Part shown: positions 32,501-39,340 of the stretch, piece by piece
Numbering within the stretch: the stretch's first letter is position 1
Layout of the letters: each line of letters opens with the position of its first letter
NCBI GenBank assembly: GCA_021154885.1
Contig: JAJKHS010000055.1
Span: forward strand, 65,559 to 115,347
Length of the DNA stretch: 49,789 nucleotides
From: Thermoanaerobaculum sp.
Lineage (GTDB): Bacteria; Acidobacteriota; Thermoanaerobaculia; Multivoradales; UBA5704
Direction: 5' to 3'
The notes under the pieces: model-generated
The model's input: the letters and a program-made list of their open reading frames with translations, nothing else
Databases searched by the model: none
What the model was told of the DNA's origin: nothing
Program-made: the position numbers and the translations under genes

Positions 32501-33302
32501 AGGAGCTCTCGTGGTACAGCAGCTCCCAGGGGAGTGAGAGGAGGAGGTCGTCGTCGCTGCGGAGGGTGATCAGAGGCCGCGGCCGGCCCGGCACCATGGC
32601 CTTGCGCAGTCGCTCGAGACCGTCGGCGTCGAAGAGGAGGTCGAAGAGCAGGCTTCCCAGGGTCGTGGCGCGGCTCACCAGATCGGCCCGCGCGGCGTCG
32701 GTGGTGACCGGCTCGCGGGTGAGGCGGCTGTAGAAATGGAGGGCGATGCCGAAGCGGTTGTCCACCTTCCAGGGCGGCGTGACCGTCCGCGTGGTCCCCA
32801 GCGGATCGGTGATGCGGAGGTCCTCTCCCTCCCTTCCCAGGACGAACGCCAGATCCTGGCCGAGGACGAGCCGGCGGACGTCCCCTTCCTTCAGCTCCCC
32901 GGGCCGGCCGGCGATGCGCGCGATCTCCCGCGCCACCCGCCCCGCGTCGCGGTCGGTGGCGTCGATGCGATGGAGGGCGGCGAGCAGGGCCGGCACCTCG
33001 GTAGGCTCCAGCATCACCGGCAGGAGCCGCCCTCGGGGACCGTGATGGGCGAGGAACGAGGGCCACTCCAGGCTCACCCAGTCGCGCGCCGAGTGGGGCG
33101 ACAGGACGAGCACCAGGAACCGGCTGGCCGCGATGGCATCGCTCAGGACGAGGGGAAAATTCGCCGCCGGCTCGATGGCGCGGACATCGAGGAACGGCTT
33201 GAGCCCGAGCCCTTCGAGCTCGCGAGCCAGGGTCTCCACCCACGGCTGGTCCGGGCTGCCGTGGGAGAGGAAGACGTCGTAGACCTGGGACGGCTCGGGC
33301 AT
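29487..33302 (-). CDS. TIR-CHAT-NB-ARC-TPR multidomain protein (NLR-like immune or cell-death receptor candidate)
   Basis: A 1271-residue protein with four modules. (1) Residues of about 7-135 are a TIR domain: VYDVFLSHGSPDQPWVETLA, a VLVLSPHSARDWVSLEW stretch with the W75..E79 pattern of NAD-cleaving TIRs, and LLPVML. (2) Residues of about 200-525 are a CHAT caspase-like protease with the His/Cys dyad H359 (IHFSGHGAPG) and C403 (YLASCHGND). (3) Residues of about 555-930 are a STAND ATPase: FIGRRTELHRV, P-loop GLGGLGKST (586-594), Walker B LVLYLDNLE (D682), then a winged-helix-like region. (4) Residues 1021-1260 are six 40-residue TPRs. ATG 33300-33302 has an AAGGTG ribosome site and a TAGAAT box 10 bases upstream. 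The inferred mechanism is TPR sensing, ATP-driven assembly and effector release. Confidence 0.9.
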   Translation of the reverse strand: MPEPSQVYDVFLSHGSPDQPWVETLARELEGLGLKPFLDVRAIEPAANFPLVLSDAIAASRFLVLVLSPHSARDWVSLEWPSFLAHHGPRGRLLPVMLEPTEVPALLAALHRIDATDRDAGRVAREIARIAGRPGELKEGDVRRLVLGQDLAFVLGREGEDLRITDPLGTTRTVTPPWKVDNRFGIALHFYSRLTREPVTTDAARADLVSRATTLGSLLFDLLFDADGLERLRKAMVPGRPRPLITLRSDDDLLLSLPWELLYHESSFLLRDARVDLARSTPGEVGPEALLREPDGYLKLVVNVSAPAGSGLDYEGESYRITKALSEKCHFVPTELGTLEDLADTVRAERPTAIHFSGHGAPGALAFEDEEGREAVVSIHDLLSKLRQRIDGALPPLFYLASCHGNDPGAPRTADPEAGKAGAESSAARLHREGVPQVVGYYGPIVDELSTRAEVAFYRALAEGETTRYAIRQAREALARPFAAPDARHRPRAVAEPGEVRAGLAVDQQSHPFAWAQLVLYHRGPDFSLSLPAAQGVRPPEAELRRTFEVEGDRRILTTGFIGRRTELHRVRRRIREGERIYVFQGLGGLGKSTLSFQVLPMLLRGEGLAITLWCQETEDRPDRVAALVAQLLDASRKEFGLEWEPVVNYVDREVGGNPVERFSAFLQILLQNLPRLVLYLDNLESLLVGPKDTNAENDDTAIGDWASPDLAQLWKILTSLAQDGDGLYLVASCRYRNPDFAGALLPVSPLPPDALFRLMSWFPALRRLGPQNRARLVGLLAGHPRAVEYANDLLAHALAVWEDRHGPWQEGEDPEREWADLIAPVLPKVQDKLWANLLLGEMWDRVLDDHARRMLYRMTLLRRPWESDLMAVLGEEGEGEEAAFETAERLRRTSLLEQVDLLVNKPGGKVAPVRHYTLHPATIQFVRQRFGEAEQLRKAAHRRLGEHLEAEAEKSSYINVDIEAGHHLFEAGEYDRAYELLGSASDWLRDHGRVREGLQILAPFLSQEAREAMSAERMGRLLGTIGSVYYRLGEVEKAIGYYQQRLVIAREIGDRQGEGNALGNLGLAYADLGEAEKAIGYYEQQLVIVREIGDRRGEGRALGNLGLAYADLGEVEKAIGYYEQRLGIAREISDRLGEGQALGNLGLAYANLSEVEKALGYYEQALVILRKMGDRQGEGNLLGNLGTANAQLGEVENAIGYFEQALVISREIDDRRGEGKDLGNLGIAYAALGEAEKAIGYLEQGLAIGRAIKDPGMVRVFSGHLDRLRR
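29523..30242 (-). repeat. six tandem 120-bp TPR-coding repeats
   Basis: Six consecutive 40-codon units of the form '(N/Q)ALGNLGLAYADLGEVEKAIGY' followed by 'YEQ.L.I.REIGDR.GEG'. Units 2-4 are highly alike at the DNA level (repeated CCCAGGTTGCCCAGAGC and CGATGGCCTTCTCGACCTCGCCCA on the plus strand), pointing to recent expansion or gene conversion. Units 5 and 6 are more diverged. Confidence 0.9.
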
Positions 33303-33312
33303 CGCACCTTCT

Positions 33313-33318
33313 ATTCTA
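33313..33318 (-). promoter_or_regulatory. TAGAAT -10-like box of the TIR-CHAT gene
   Basis: On the minus strand TAGAAT is followed by AGAAGGTGCG and the ATG at 33302. A transcription start 6-7 bases downstream would leave almost no leader. Confidence 0.4.
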
Positions 33319-33403
33319 CGGGCCCGCCCCCTGCGGCGGCGGATCGGCGGCGCAGCCAGGAAATCGGCTGCGCCGGCGGCGCAGCCGAAATTTGCCCGGC
33401 CCA

Positions 33404-33640
33404 ACCGTTGATCTGACTGGCCCAGCCAAAATTTGAGTCAAAAATCCGGTGATCTGACTATTTCGGTGAAAATTTGCTCAAATCTCCGGAAATTTGCTCA
33501 GCCCACCCGATGATCTGATCAAATCTCTGGTGATTTGCTCAGATCTCTGGTGATTTGCTCAGATTGGCCCAGATTTGCTCAAAAAATCCAATGCGCTGGA
33601 TTGCGCAGCGAAATTTTACCTTAAAAATCCAATTTCTTGG
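33404..33640. repeat. AT-rich region with imperfect 20-bp tandem repeats
   Basis: The 470-base gap upstream of the TIR-CHAT gene has no gene. Its first half is AT-rich compared with everything around it and holds repeated AATTTGCTCA/GATTTGCTCAG words. Two near-identical 20-base units lie at 33521-33540 and 33541-33560 (AAATCTCTGGTGATTTGCTC), a degenerate third at 33561-33580 and a related unit at 33478-33500. GATCTGA words alternate with them. Confidence 0.75.
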
Positions 33641-33660
33641 AGACGCAGCGGCTGGAGAGA

Positions 33661-33771
33661 GGGACAGCAGGGACGGCAGGGACAGCAGGGACGAAAAAGC
33701 CGCCAGAGAGGCTCCGGTCTTTTCTTCACTGTCCCTGAAGTCCCTGTTGTCCCTACTGTCCCTGCTGTCCC
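33661..33771. repeat. GGGACAGCAGGGAC tandem/inverted hairpin
   Basis: The left arm (33661-33692) is built of GGGACAGCA/GGGACGGCA units and the right arm (33729-33771) of CTGTCCCTG units, forming a long heptad-to-nonad hairpin. It begins two bases after the stop of the last cytochrome-operon gene (33773, minus strand), so it may serve as that operon's terminator or mRNA 3' stabiliser. Confidence 0.8.
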
Positions 33772-33772
33772 T

Positions 33773-35998
33773 TCACCTCACCGGCAGGCACCCGCGCAGA
33801 TTCTCGTAGCCGCGCGCCTTCAGCTCCTCCAGCCGTGGCGCCGCGCCGGTCTGGGTGCGCAGGAGGTCGGCGGCGTGCTGGCGCAGGAGGAGGAGGTCGG
33901 GGTTTTCCGGCCACTCCACGGGCTCGAGGTGGAGGCGGCGCAGGGCGTGGACGGGCGGCATGGCGGTCTTCGGCCGGTCTTCGCGGGGAAGCTGCCACAT
34001 GCCGAGACGGAAGTAGATCCGCTCCGCGCACTGCGCAAGCTGGCCGCGCACCTCCGCCGGCTCGCCATGCAGGAAGTTGGGCGGCGACGACTGCCCGGTG
34101 GCATGGCAGGTGGCGCAGTAGCGGAAGAAGGTGCGCAGGGCGGGCTCCTGGAAGCGCGCCGCCAGCCGCTCGGCCTCCGCCGCCTCCGGACCCGCTCCGC
34201 CTCCCAGGACGTCGAGCATCGCCTGGGGCATGCCGGCCTCGCGGGGTGGGGTCGCGGGCGCGGCCCCGAGCTGCGCGAGGAGGGCTGGGACGAGCGCCGA
34301 CCGGCGGAAGGGCCGGTCCGCAAAGGCGTCGCTCTCCCCCGCCGCCGTGCTCCGCACCAGGGTCTCGATCGCCCGGTCCACGGCGGCGAAGTCGGAGAGG
34401 AAGGTCAGCTCGGCGCGGCCGTTCTGGGCGGCGCCCCCGGAGTCGCGCCAGGTGAGGTCGAGCCCCTCGACCGCGTCGCCGTTGGGCCGCCGGGCCCTCA
34501 AGGCCGAACCCTTCTGAAGCAGCGCCAGATGGATGCCGCCGGCTGCCGGCTCTCCGGCCTGGACCGCGAGGTCGGCGAGCTCGGTCGCGCCGCCGATCGT
34601 CACCTTTTCGATCTCCCCGCCCGTCACCCGGCCGCCGGCGAGGTAGATCCGACCCTGGAGGGTAAAGTCGCCCTGGCAATCAAGCTTCAAACGGTCGGTT
34701 TCCCCCGAAGCGCCGCGCCGCGCCACGAGGTGGCAGTCGGCGGCCAGCCGGCGGCGCGGGGCGGCCGGGGCGCTGCCGGCGGCGAAGAGCCGCGCGTCGA
34801 GGTCCCGGACGTCGCTTTCGGCGAGGAAGGCGGCGAGGCCTGAGACCAGACGCTCGAATCCGCCGTCGAGCGACCAGGTCTCCAGCGGCGGCCGGGGGTT
34901 CAACGGCTCGAAGACGGCGGGGATGGACGAGTGGAGGACGACGCCGCCGAGGAGCGTCGTCTGCTCCGGCGTGAGGCTCCCCGGCACGCTGGCCTGGCGG
35001 GGGCCGGACACGTCGCCGGCGAAGGGGTCGCGGTTGGGGAGGTCGGGGTCGGGGACGGCGAGGCCGCGGGGGAAGCGCTCCTTGATGCGCGGCGCGAAGG
35101 GGGTCAGCCGGTTTTCGTCGAAGCGGCTGCCGAGACGGTATTGGAGGGCGGCTGTGAACAGGGCCGCCCGGCACCGGGGCGCCTGCTCGCGCGCGGCCGC
35201 GCACCCCTCGCGCCAGAGCCGCTGATCGAGGGCGAAGCGGTTGGCGCGGTCCGCCGCCGCCTGCACGGCGTAGGGCGCGTCGGGCCCGAGGTCGATGGGA
35301 AAGCCGTAGAAATCGCGCTTCTCGTCGCGCAGCAGGCCGGCGATCTTCGGATTGGCGTTGGTCTCGTCCCACACCTGGCGGGCGAAGATGGGCGCCGCGT
35401 TCTGGTGGCAGGCGGTGCAGAGGGCGCGCGAGGCGTAGAGCACGCGCGGCTGGCCGCCCGGCCGGTAGTCGCGCACCACCTGGAACTCGAAGCGGCCGGC
35501 CGTCTCGTTGTAGCTGATCACTTCGAGGATGGCCGCCGTCTCCTGGTAGCCCATGTAAAGGCGGTCCTTGAGCAACGGCACGCCCTGCCGGCTGGCATCC
35601 CCCGTCACCGCCAGGACGGCGCGGGGGGCGCGAAAGAAGTGCGGGGCGGCCGCGTTGCGCTGGAGCGACCGGCCGAGCGGGATGAGAACGCGCTCGAAGG
35701 GCTGGGGATCGGCTTTCCCTCCCAGCTCCTGCTCGACCCTGCTCACCAGCGCGGCGAAGGGGAAGGGGACGTCGTAGACCCGCTCGCCGCCATGTTGCAC
35801 GGTGACCAGGAAGTCGAACAGCGACCGGCCGGCCGGCGGCAGGTCCTCGCCAGGGTCTTCTGGATCGACGGCCCAGGGCGGCGGCGCGGGACCCGCCGCC
35901 GTGGCCAGCGCCGCGAGGGCGAGGAGCACGGCGAGGAGCAGGAGATGGAACGGGCCGGCGATGCGCCGCCGGCCCGAGTTGCTGCGGTGAGGAGACAT
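33773..35998 (-). CDS. exported protein with two CxxCH haem motifs (fifth gene of cytochrome operon)
   Basis: A 741-residue protein with an N-terminal signal or anchor helix (HLLLLAVLLALAALATAAG). Two c-type haem sites are far apart: CTACH (194-198) and CATCH (628-632). The long region between them contains IYLAGGRVTGGEIEKVTI and GRAELTFLSDFAAVDRAIE, a beta-rich insert with no family I can name. The C-terminal part around the second haem (FFRYCATCHATGQSSPPNFL) resembles a cytochrome c domain with a candidate distal Met (MWQLP or TAMPP). It is probably periplasmic or outer-surface. It starts 5 bases after the lipoprotein gene and closes the operon. No enzyme function can be assigned; peroxidase-like or electron-transfer roles are possible. 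Confidence 0.75.
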   Translation of the reverse strand: MSPHRSNSGRRRIAGPFHLLLLAVLLALAALATAAGPAPPPWAVDPEDPGEDLPPAGRSLFDFLVTVQHGGERVYDVPFPFAALVSRVEQELGGKADPQPFERVLIPLGRSLQRNAAAPHFFRAPRAVLAVTGDASRQGVPLLKDRLYMGYQETAAILEVISYNETAGRFEFQVVRDYRPGGQPRVLYASRALCTACHQNAAPIFARQVWDETNANPKIAGLLRDEKRDFYGFPIDLGPDAPYAVQAAADRANRFALDQRLWREGCAAAREQAPRCRAALFTAALQYRLGSRFDENRLTPFAPRIKERFPRGLAVPDPDLPNRDPFAGDVSGPRQASVPGSLTPEQTTLLGGVVLHSSIPAVFEPLNPRPPLETWSLDGGFERLVSGLAAFLAESDVRDLDARLFAAGSAPAAPRRRLAADCHLVARRGASGETDRLKLDCQGDFTLQGRIYLAGGRVTGGEIEKVTIGGATELADLAVQAGEPAAGGIHLALLQKGSALRARRPNGDAVEGLDLTWRDSGGAAQNGRAELTFLSDFAAVDRAIETLVRSTAAGESDAFADRPFRRSALVPALLAQLGAAPATPPREAGMPQAMLDVLGGGAGPEAAEAERLAARFQEPALRTFFRYCATCHATGQSSPPNFLHGEPAEVRGQLAQCAERIYFRLGMWQLPREDRPKTAMPPVHALRRLHLEPVEWPENPDLLLLRQHAADLLRTQTGAAPRLEELKARGYENLRGCLPVR

Positions 35999-36003
35999 CG
36001 CCG

Positions 36004-36858
36004 TCAGTGGACGTCGGCCACCTGCTGGGATTCCGGGTTGTCCTTGCCGTTCCAGCAGTCCTCCGCGGCAGCCCCGCCGGCCTTGGCCGCGGCCTCGTTG
36101 TAGAGCGTGAAGTTGAGGACGAAGATCTTGCCCATGTAGGCCCGCCCGAGGTAGAAGCCGGGGCGGACCCGGCGGATCTCGTCACGCACCTGGAGGCCGT
36201 TGCGGCCGGCGACCGAGTCGGCCTTGGGCAGATAGCCGTCGACGTCGTCGCCGAAGGCGTAGTCGATGATCACCGACTCGCGCCGGCTGTCGAGATTGCT
36301 CTGGCCGCAGAAGAGCTTGGCGGGGAAGAGGAGCGCGACCGTCTTGCCGTTGAACTGGCCGGTGCGAAAGGAGTTGACGTCGACGTCGAACAGCTTGGCG
36401 ACCAGGGCGCGGTCGTCGATCATGTTGCGCAGCTCGCGCTTGTCGCGGTAGAAAACCTTGCCTTTCCACAGCAGCCGGACGACGAGCCGGAGCTGGTCGA
36501 GCACAAGGTCGTTGGCGAAGCCGCGGGCGCCGCCCATGACCTTGGAGATGCGCTCCAGGCCGCCGTCGTCGGCGAAGAAGAGGTCGCCGGTGTAGGCGCC
36601 GTCGGGGATGGGCCCGGCGGTCAGCCGGGCATAGATCTGGTCGACCTTCTCCTGCGGCAGGGCGCGCAGGTTCTCCGGCGTGATCTTCGCCCGGTCGGCC
36701 GCCGAGAGCGGATGATCGAGCTCGACGCGGGCGAAGTCCGGCTTGGTCGCGTAGGGCGCCTTGTAGTCGGAGAAGGGGATGGGCGGCGGCGCCGTCTTGC
36801 ACCCCACCCCGAGGACGAGGACGGCAAGGACGGAGAAAGTGAAGGATCGAATTCGCAT
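36004..36858 (-). CDS. lipoprotein of the cytochrome operon
   Basis: A 284-residue protein with a lipobox (FSVLAVLVLGVGC, lipidated Cys about 20), so it should be anchored to a membrane. The mature part starts KTAPPPIPFSDYKAPYATKP and contains DHPLSAADRAKITPENLRAL and VFYRDKRELRNMIDDRALV. It has only two more cysteines and no haem motif. I do not recognise a family. AGAGGAGA gives a good ribosome site, and the gene lies 20 and 5 bases from its operon neighbours. A role as a tether or assembly factor for the exported cytochromes is inference from position only. Confidence 0.7.
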   Translation of the reverse strand: MRIRSFTFSVLAVLVLGVGCKTAPPPIPFSDYKAPYATKPDFARVELDHPLSAADRAKITPENLRALPQEKVDQIYARLTAGPIPDGAYTGDLFFADDGGLERISKVMGGARGFANDLVLDQLRLVVRLLWKGKVFYRDKRELRNMIDDRALVAKLFDVDVNSFRTGQFNGKTVALLFPAKLFCGQSNLDSRRESVIIDYAFGDDVDGYLPKADSVAGRNGLQVRDEIRRVRPGFYLGRAYMGKIFVLNFTLYNEAAAKAGGAAAEDCWNGKDNPESQQVADVH

Positions 36859-36879
36859 GGCTCGTCTCCTCTCGCGGTC

Positions 36880-39309
36880 CTAGAAAGTGGCCAGGTAGGC
36901 GATCAGCGCCTTCTTGTCCGCCGGCGGCAGGTTGCCGCCGAAGGGGTGGCCGCCGTTCTCAAAGTCGGCGGTGCAGTTGCCGTAGAGCCGCAGGAGCCTG
37001 CTGGCCTCCGGGCGGCCGACCTTGTAGATGTCGCCGTCGTCCAGGTGGTGCGGCAGTGCGTCGGCCAAGTGTCCGAGAAGGGCCGCGTCCGCGGCGCCGT
37101 GCTCCTTGTCGTGCGCCACGAGCCGGGCTTTCAGCGCGCCGGGGTCGGCCTTGGCCGCGATCAGGTCGTCCACCAGCCGCTTGTAGTCCAGGCTCACCAG
37201 CAGGCCCGCCGGCTCGCCCTCGGGGATCTGGAGCTTGAGGGTCTTGATCTTGTGGTTGCCGATCGAGCGCAGCCCGACCTCGATGCGGATGTCGTCGTCG
37301 AGCAGCGTGACCTTGGGCACTCGCTGATCCGGGTTCAACAGCTCCTCCATCGAGGCCTTGTAGAGCGCGTAGCGCCCTTCGACGCTGGGGTCGTAGGGCC
37401 AGCACTTCGGGGCCTGCTCCGGCGGCAGCCGGCGGTAGCCGTCGGCCGTCTTCTCGACGTAGGAGGAGGCATAGAAGTCGGGGGCCGGGGCGGCCGGCTG
37501 GCCGCAGATCTCGGGGCCGAGGGCGTTGTTGTGCATGAAGGGCGCGGTGGCCCAGACGTTGATCAGCGAGATGTTGCGGTAGTAGCCGCGGCCGCCGCCC
37601 GTGGTGTCCGCGACGTTGGAGTCGCCCGCCCGCTCGTGATAGCTCTCCGAGCCGTACTGGCCGAAGACGTGCCCCTTCATGTGGTTCGAGTGCAGGGCGC
37701 GGCAGCGGTAGGTGCCGACCTCGGAGGCCAGGGTCGGCTTGTCATTGCCCAGCCAGTCGATGCGATTCCCCTTCTCGTCCTTGGCCAGGAAGTCGCGGTT
37801 GTCGAACGGCTCGGACTGGCTGGAGTGGCAGCGGGCGCAATTCTGCGCGAAGACCATCCGGCCGCGGTCCACGGCGCCCTTGCCGAGCTCCTTGTCGAGC
37901 TGCTCGACGAGGTCCCGCGGGTCCTCGAGGCCGCGCGCCTGCCAGAGATCGGTCGGCTTGCGCGAGAGGAAGAACTGCAGCACGTCGTCCAGGCGGTCCT
38001 CGATGGCGCGCAGGTTGGGGCAGTCGCGCCGGCACTGGCCGATCTCGAACTCGGTCTGCCCGAAGTTGCGCTGTTGCGGATCGATCTGGCGCGCGTCGGT
38101 GAGGTGGTTCAGCCAGCACGGCTCGGCGCAGGAGCCGATGTTGAAGTAGACGCGCTGAATGGCCTCGCGGACGCCGATCGAGTCCTCGCCGCCCTTCAGG
38201 ATGTGGTGCACGGTCTCGACCTGGAGCTTGCGCTCCTTGCACTTGCCCGGCTTGCCCGGCTCGCACCAGCAGACGTCGGGGTCGGACTTGTCCGGACAGC
38301 TCGCCACCGGCCGCCATTTCAAAACCTTTTCATTCGGGAAGGTCGGCCGCTGCGCGATGTTGATGATGGCGTTCATGGTGCCGGGGTTGTGCACCGAGTC
38401 GTTGGGCATCGCCGAGGTGTCGACGGTGCCCGGCCGGTCGTGCGCGAAGAGCTGCCACTCGGGGCTGTCCCTGGGCATGCCGGAGGCGAAGACCTCGGAG
38501 ATCCGCTGGTACTGGTTGCCCACCGCCCCCTTGAGGTTCTCCCAGCGCGGATTGGCCGGGTCCTTGGGCGGGTGGAGCGGGTCGAAGGCGATGTGGCAAA
38601 CGCCGCAGGCCATGCCGATCAGGTACGGCGGCTCGATCGACGCGTCGGCCAGGTGACTGACCTTGAAGTCCGGATGCTTGGGATCGTCGGAGAGCCGCTT
38701 CGTGAAGCCCTCCCAGGTGCCCAGCCGGCCGCCGTTGACCTTCTGCCACTTCGCGGCATCGAAGCGCGGGTTGGGGAACTTGCGCAGGCCGAGCGCCCCG
38801 GTCGAGGTGCCGAACTGCAGGTCGCAGGGGCTCTGCTTGTCCCCCCGGCCGCCAGGGTCCTTGAAATCGCAGGCCGGATCGCGGTAGCCCGGCTTGCCGA
38901 CGTGGCTCAGGAGCTGGTCGTCGCCCCGGCAGTATTCGAAGCCGTAGGTCTCGTCCAGGCTCTTCGCCGGGCAGCCGGCGGAGCCGGGGACGCAGCAGTC
39001 GGGGTCGTGGATCAGGCCCCAGGCCTTGAACCGCTCGCCCTGCTGATCGGCGCGCAGCACGCGGTACCAGTCGATGAGCACGCCCAGCCGCTGCTGGAAG
39101 GTGTAGGTGGTGAAGCGCGCCGAGCCGGCGGTCGCCTTGTACCAGATCTCCGCGCCGGCGATCTCGGTCGGCGAGAGCCCGGCTTCGGCGGTGGCGAAGC
39201 CGTCGTCACGGTATGCGCCGGAGTCCCCGGGGCCCGCGGGCGCCGAGGAGACGGTGCTCGTGAGAGCGAGCACCAGGATCAAGCCCAGGAAAGTCGAGGC
39301 CCGTTTCAT
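36880..39309 (-). CDS. large exported dihaem cytochrome c protein (third gene of cytochrome operon)
   Basis: An 809-residue protein with a cleavable signal peptide (STFLGLILVLALTSTVSSAPA). Haem motifs are CGVCH (235-239) and CARCH (490-494). The N-terminal region is rich in extra cysteines (HDPDCCVPGSAGCPAKS, EYCRGDD, DPACDFK, SPCDLQFG) likely to be disulfide-bonded, pointing to an extracytoplasmic location. HMKGHVFGQYGSESYHERAG and PFMHNNALGPEICG after the second haem could supply distal ligands. The final GGHPFGGNLPPADKKALIAYLATF is the tail found at the end of many dihaem peroxidase-like cytochromes ('L....K..Li.YL.tl'). An AGGAGG ribosome site precedes the ATG. The specific substrate is unknown. 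Confidence 0.8.
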   Translation of the reverse strand: MKRASTFLGLILVLALTSTVSSAPAGPGDSGAYRDDGFATAEAGLSPTEIAGAEIWYKATAGSARFTTYTFQQRLGVLIDWYRVLRADQQGERFKAWGLIHDPDCCVPGSAGCPAKSLDETYGFEYCRGDDQLLSHVGKPGYRDPACDFKDPGGRGDKQSPCDLQFGTSTGALGLRKFPNPRFDAAKWQKVNGGRLGTWEGFTKRLSDDPKHPDFKVSHLADASIEPPYLIGMACGVCHIAFDPLHPPKDPANPRWENLKGAVGNQYQRISEVFASGMPRDSPEWQLFAHDRPGTVDTSAMPNDSVHNPGTMNAIINIAQRPTFPNEKVLKWRPVASCPDKSDPDVCWCEPGKPGKCKERKLQVETVHHILKGGEDSIGVREAIQRVYFNIGSCAEPCWLNHLTDARQIDPQQRNFGQTEFEIGQCRRDCPNLRAIEDRLDDVLQFFLSRKPTDLWQARGLEDPRDLVEQLDKELGKGAVDRGRMVFAQNCARCHSSQSEPFDNRDFLAKDEKGNRIDWLGNDKPTLASEVGTYRCRALHSNHMKGHVFGQYGSESYHERAGDSNVADTTGGGRGYYRNISLINVWATAPFMHNNALGPEICGQPAAPAPDFYASSYVEKTADGYRRLPPEQAPKCWPYDPSVEGRYALYKASMEELLNPDQRVPKVTLLDDDIRIEVGLRSIGNHKIKTLKLQIPEGEPAGLLVSLDYKRLVDDLIAAKADPGALKARLVAHDKEHGAADAALLGHLADALPHHLDDGDIYKVGRPEASRLLRLYGNCTADFENGGHPFGGNLPPADKKALIAYLATF

Positions 39310-39340
39310 GAACGCCTCCTATGGAAAGGTTTCTTTTGTC

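Noticed and set aside
33478-33580. 20-bp tandem words considered as a small CRISPR array
   Set aside because: Units abut with no spacers and drift in sequence; no cas gene is in the window.
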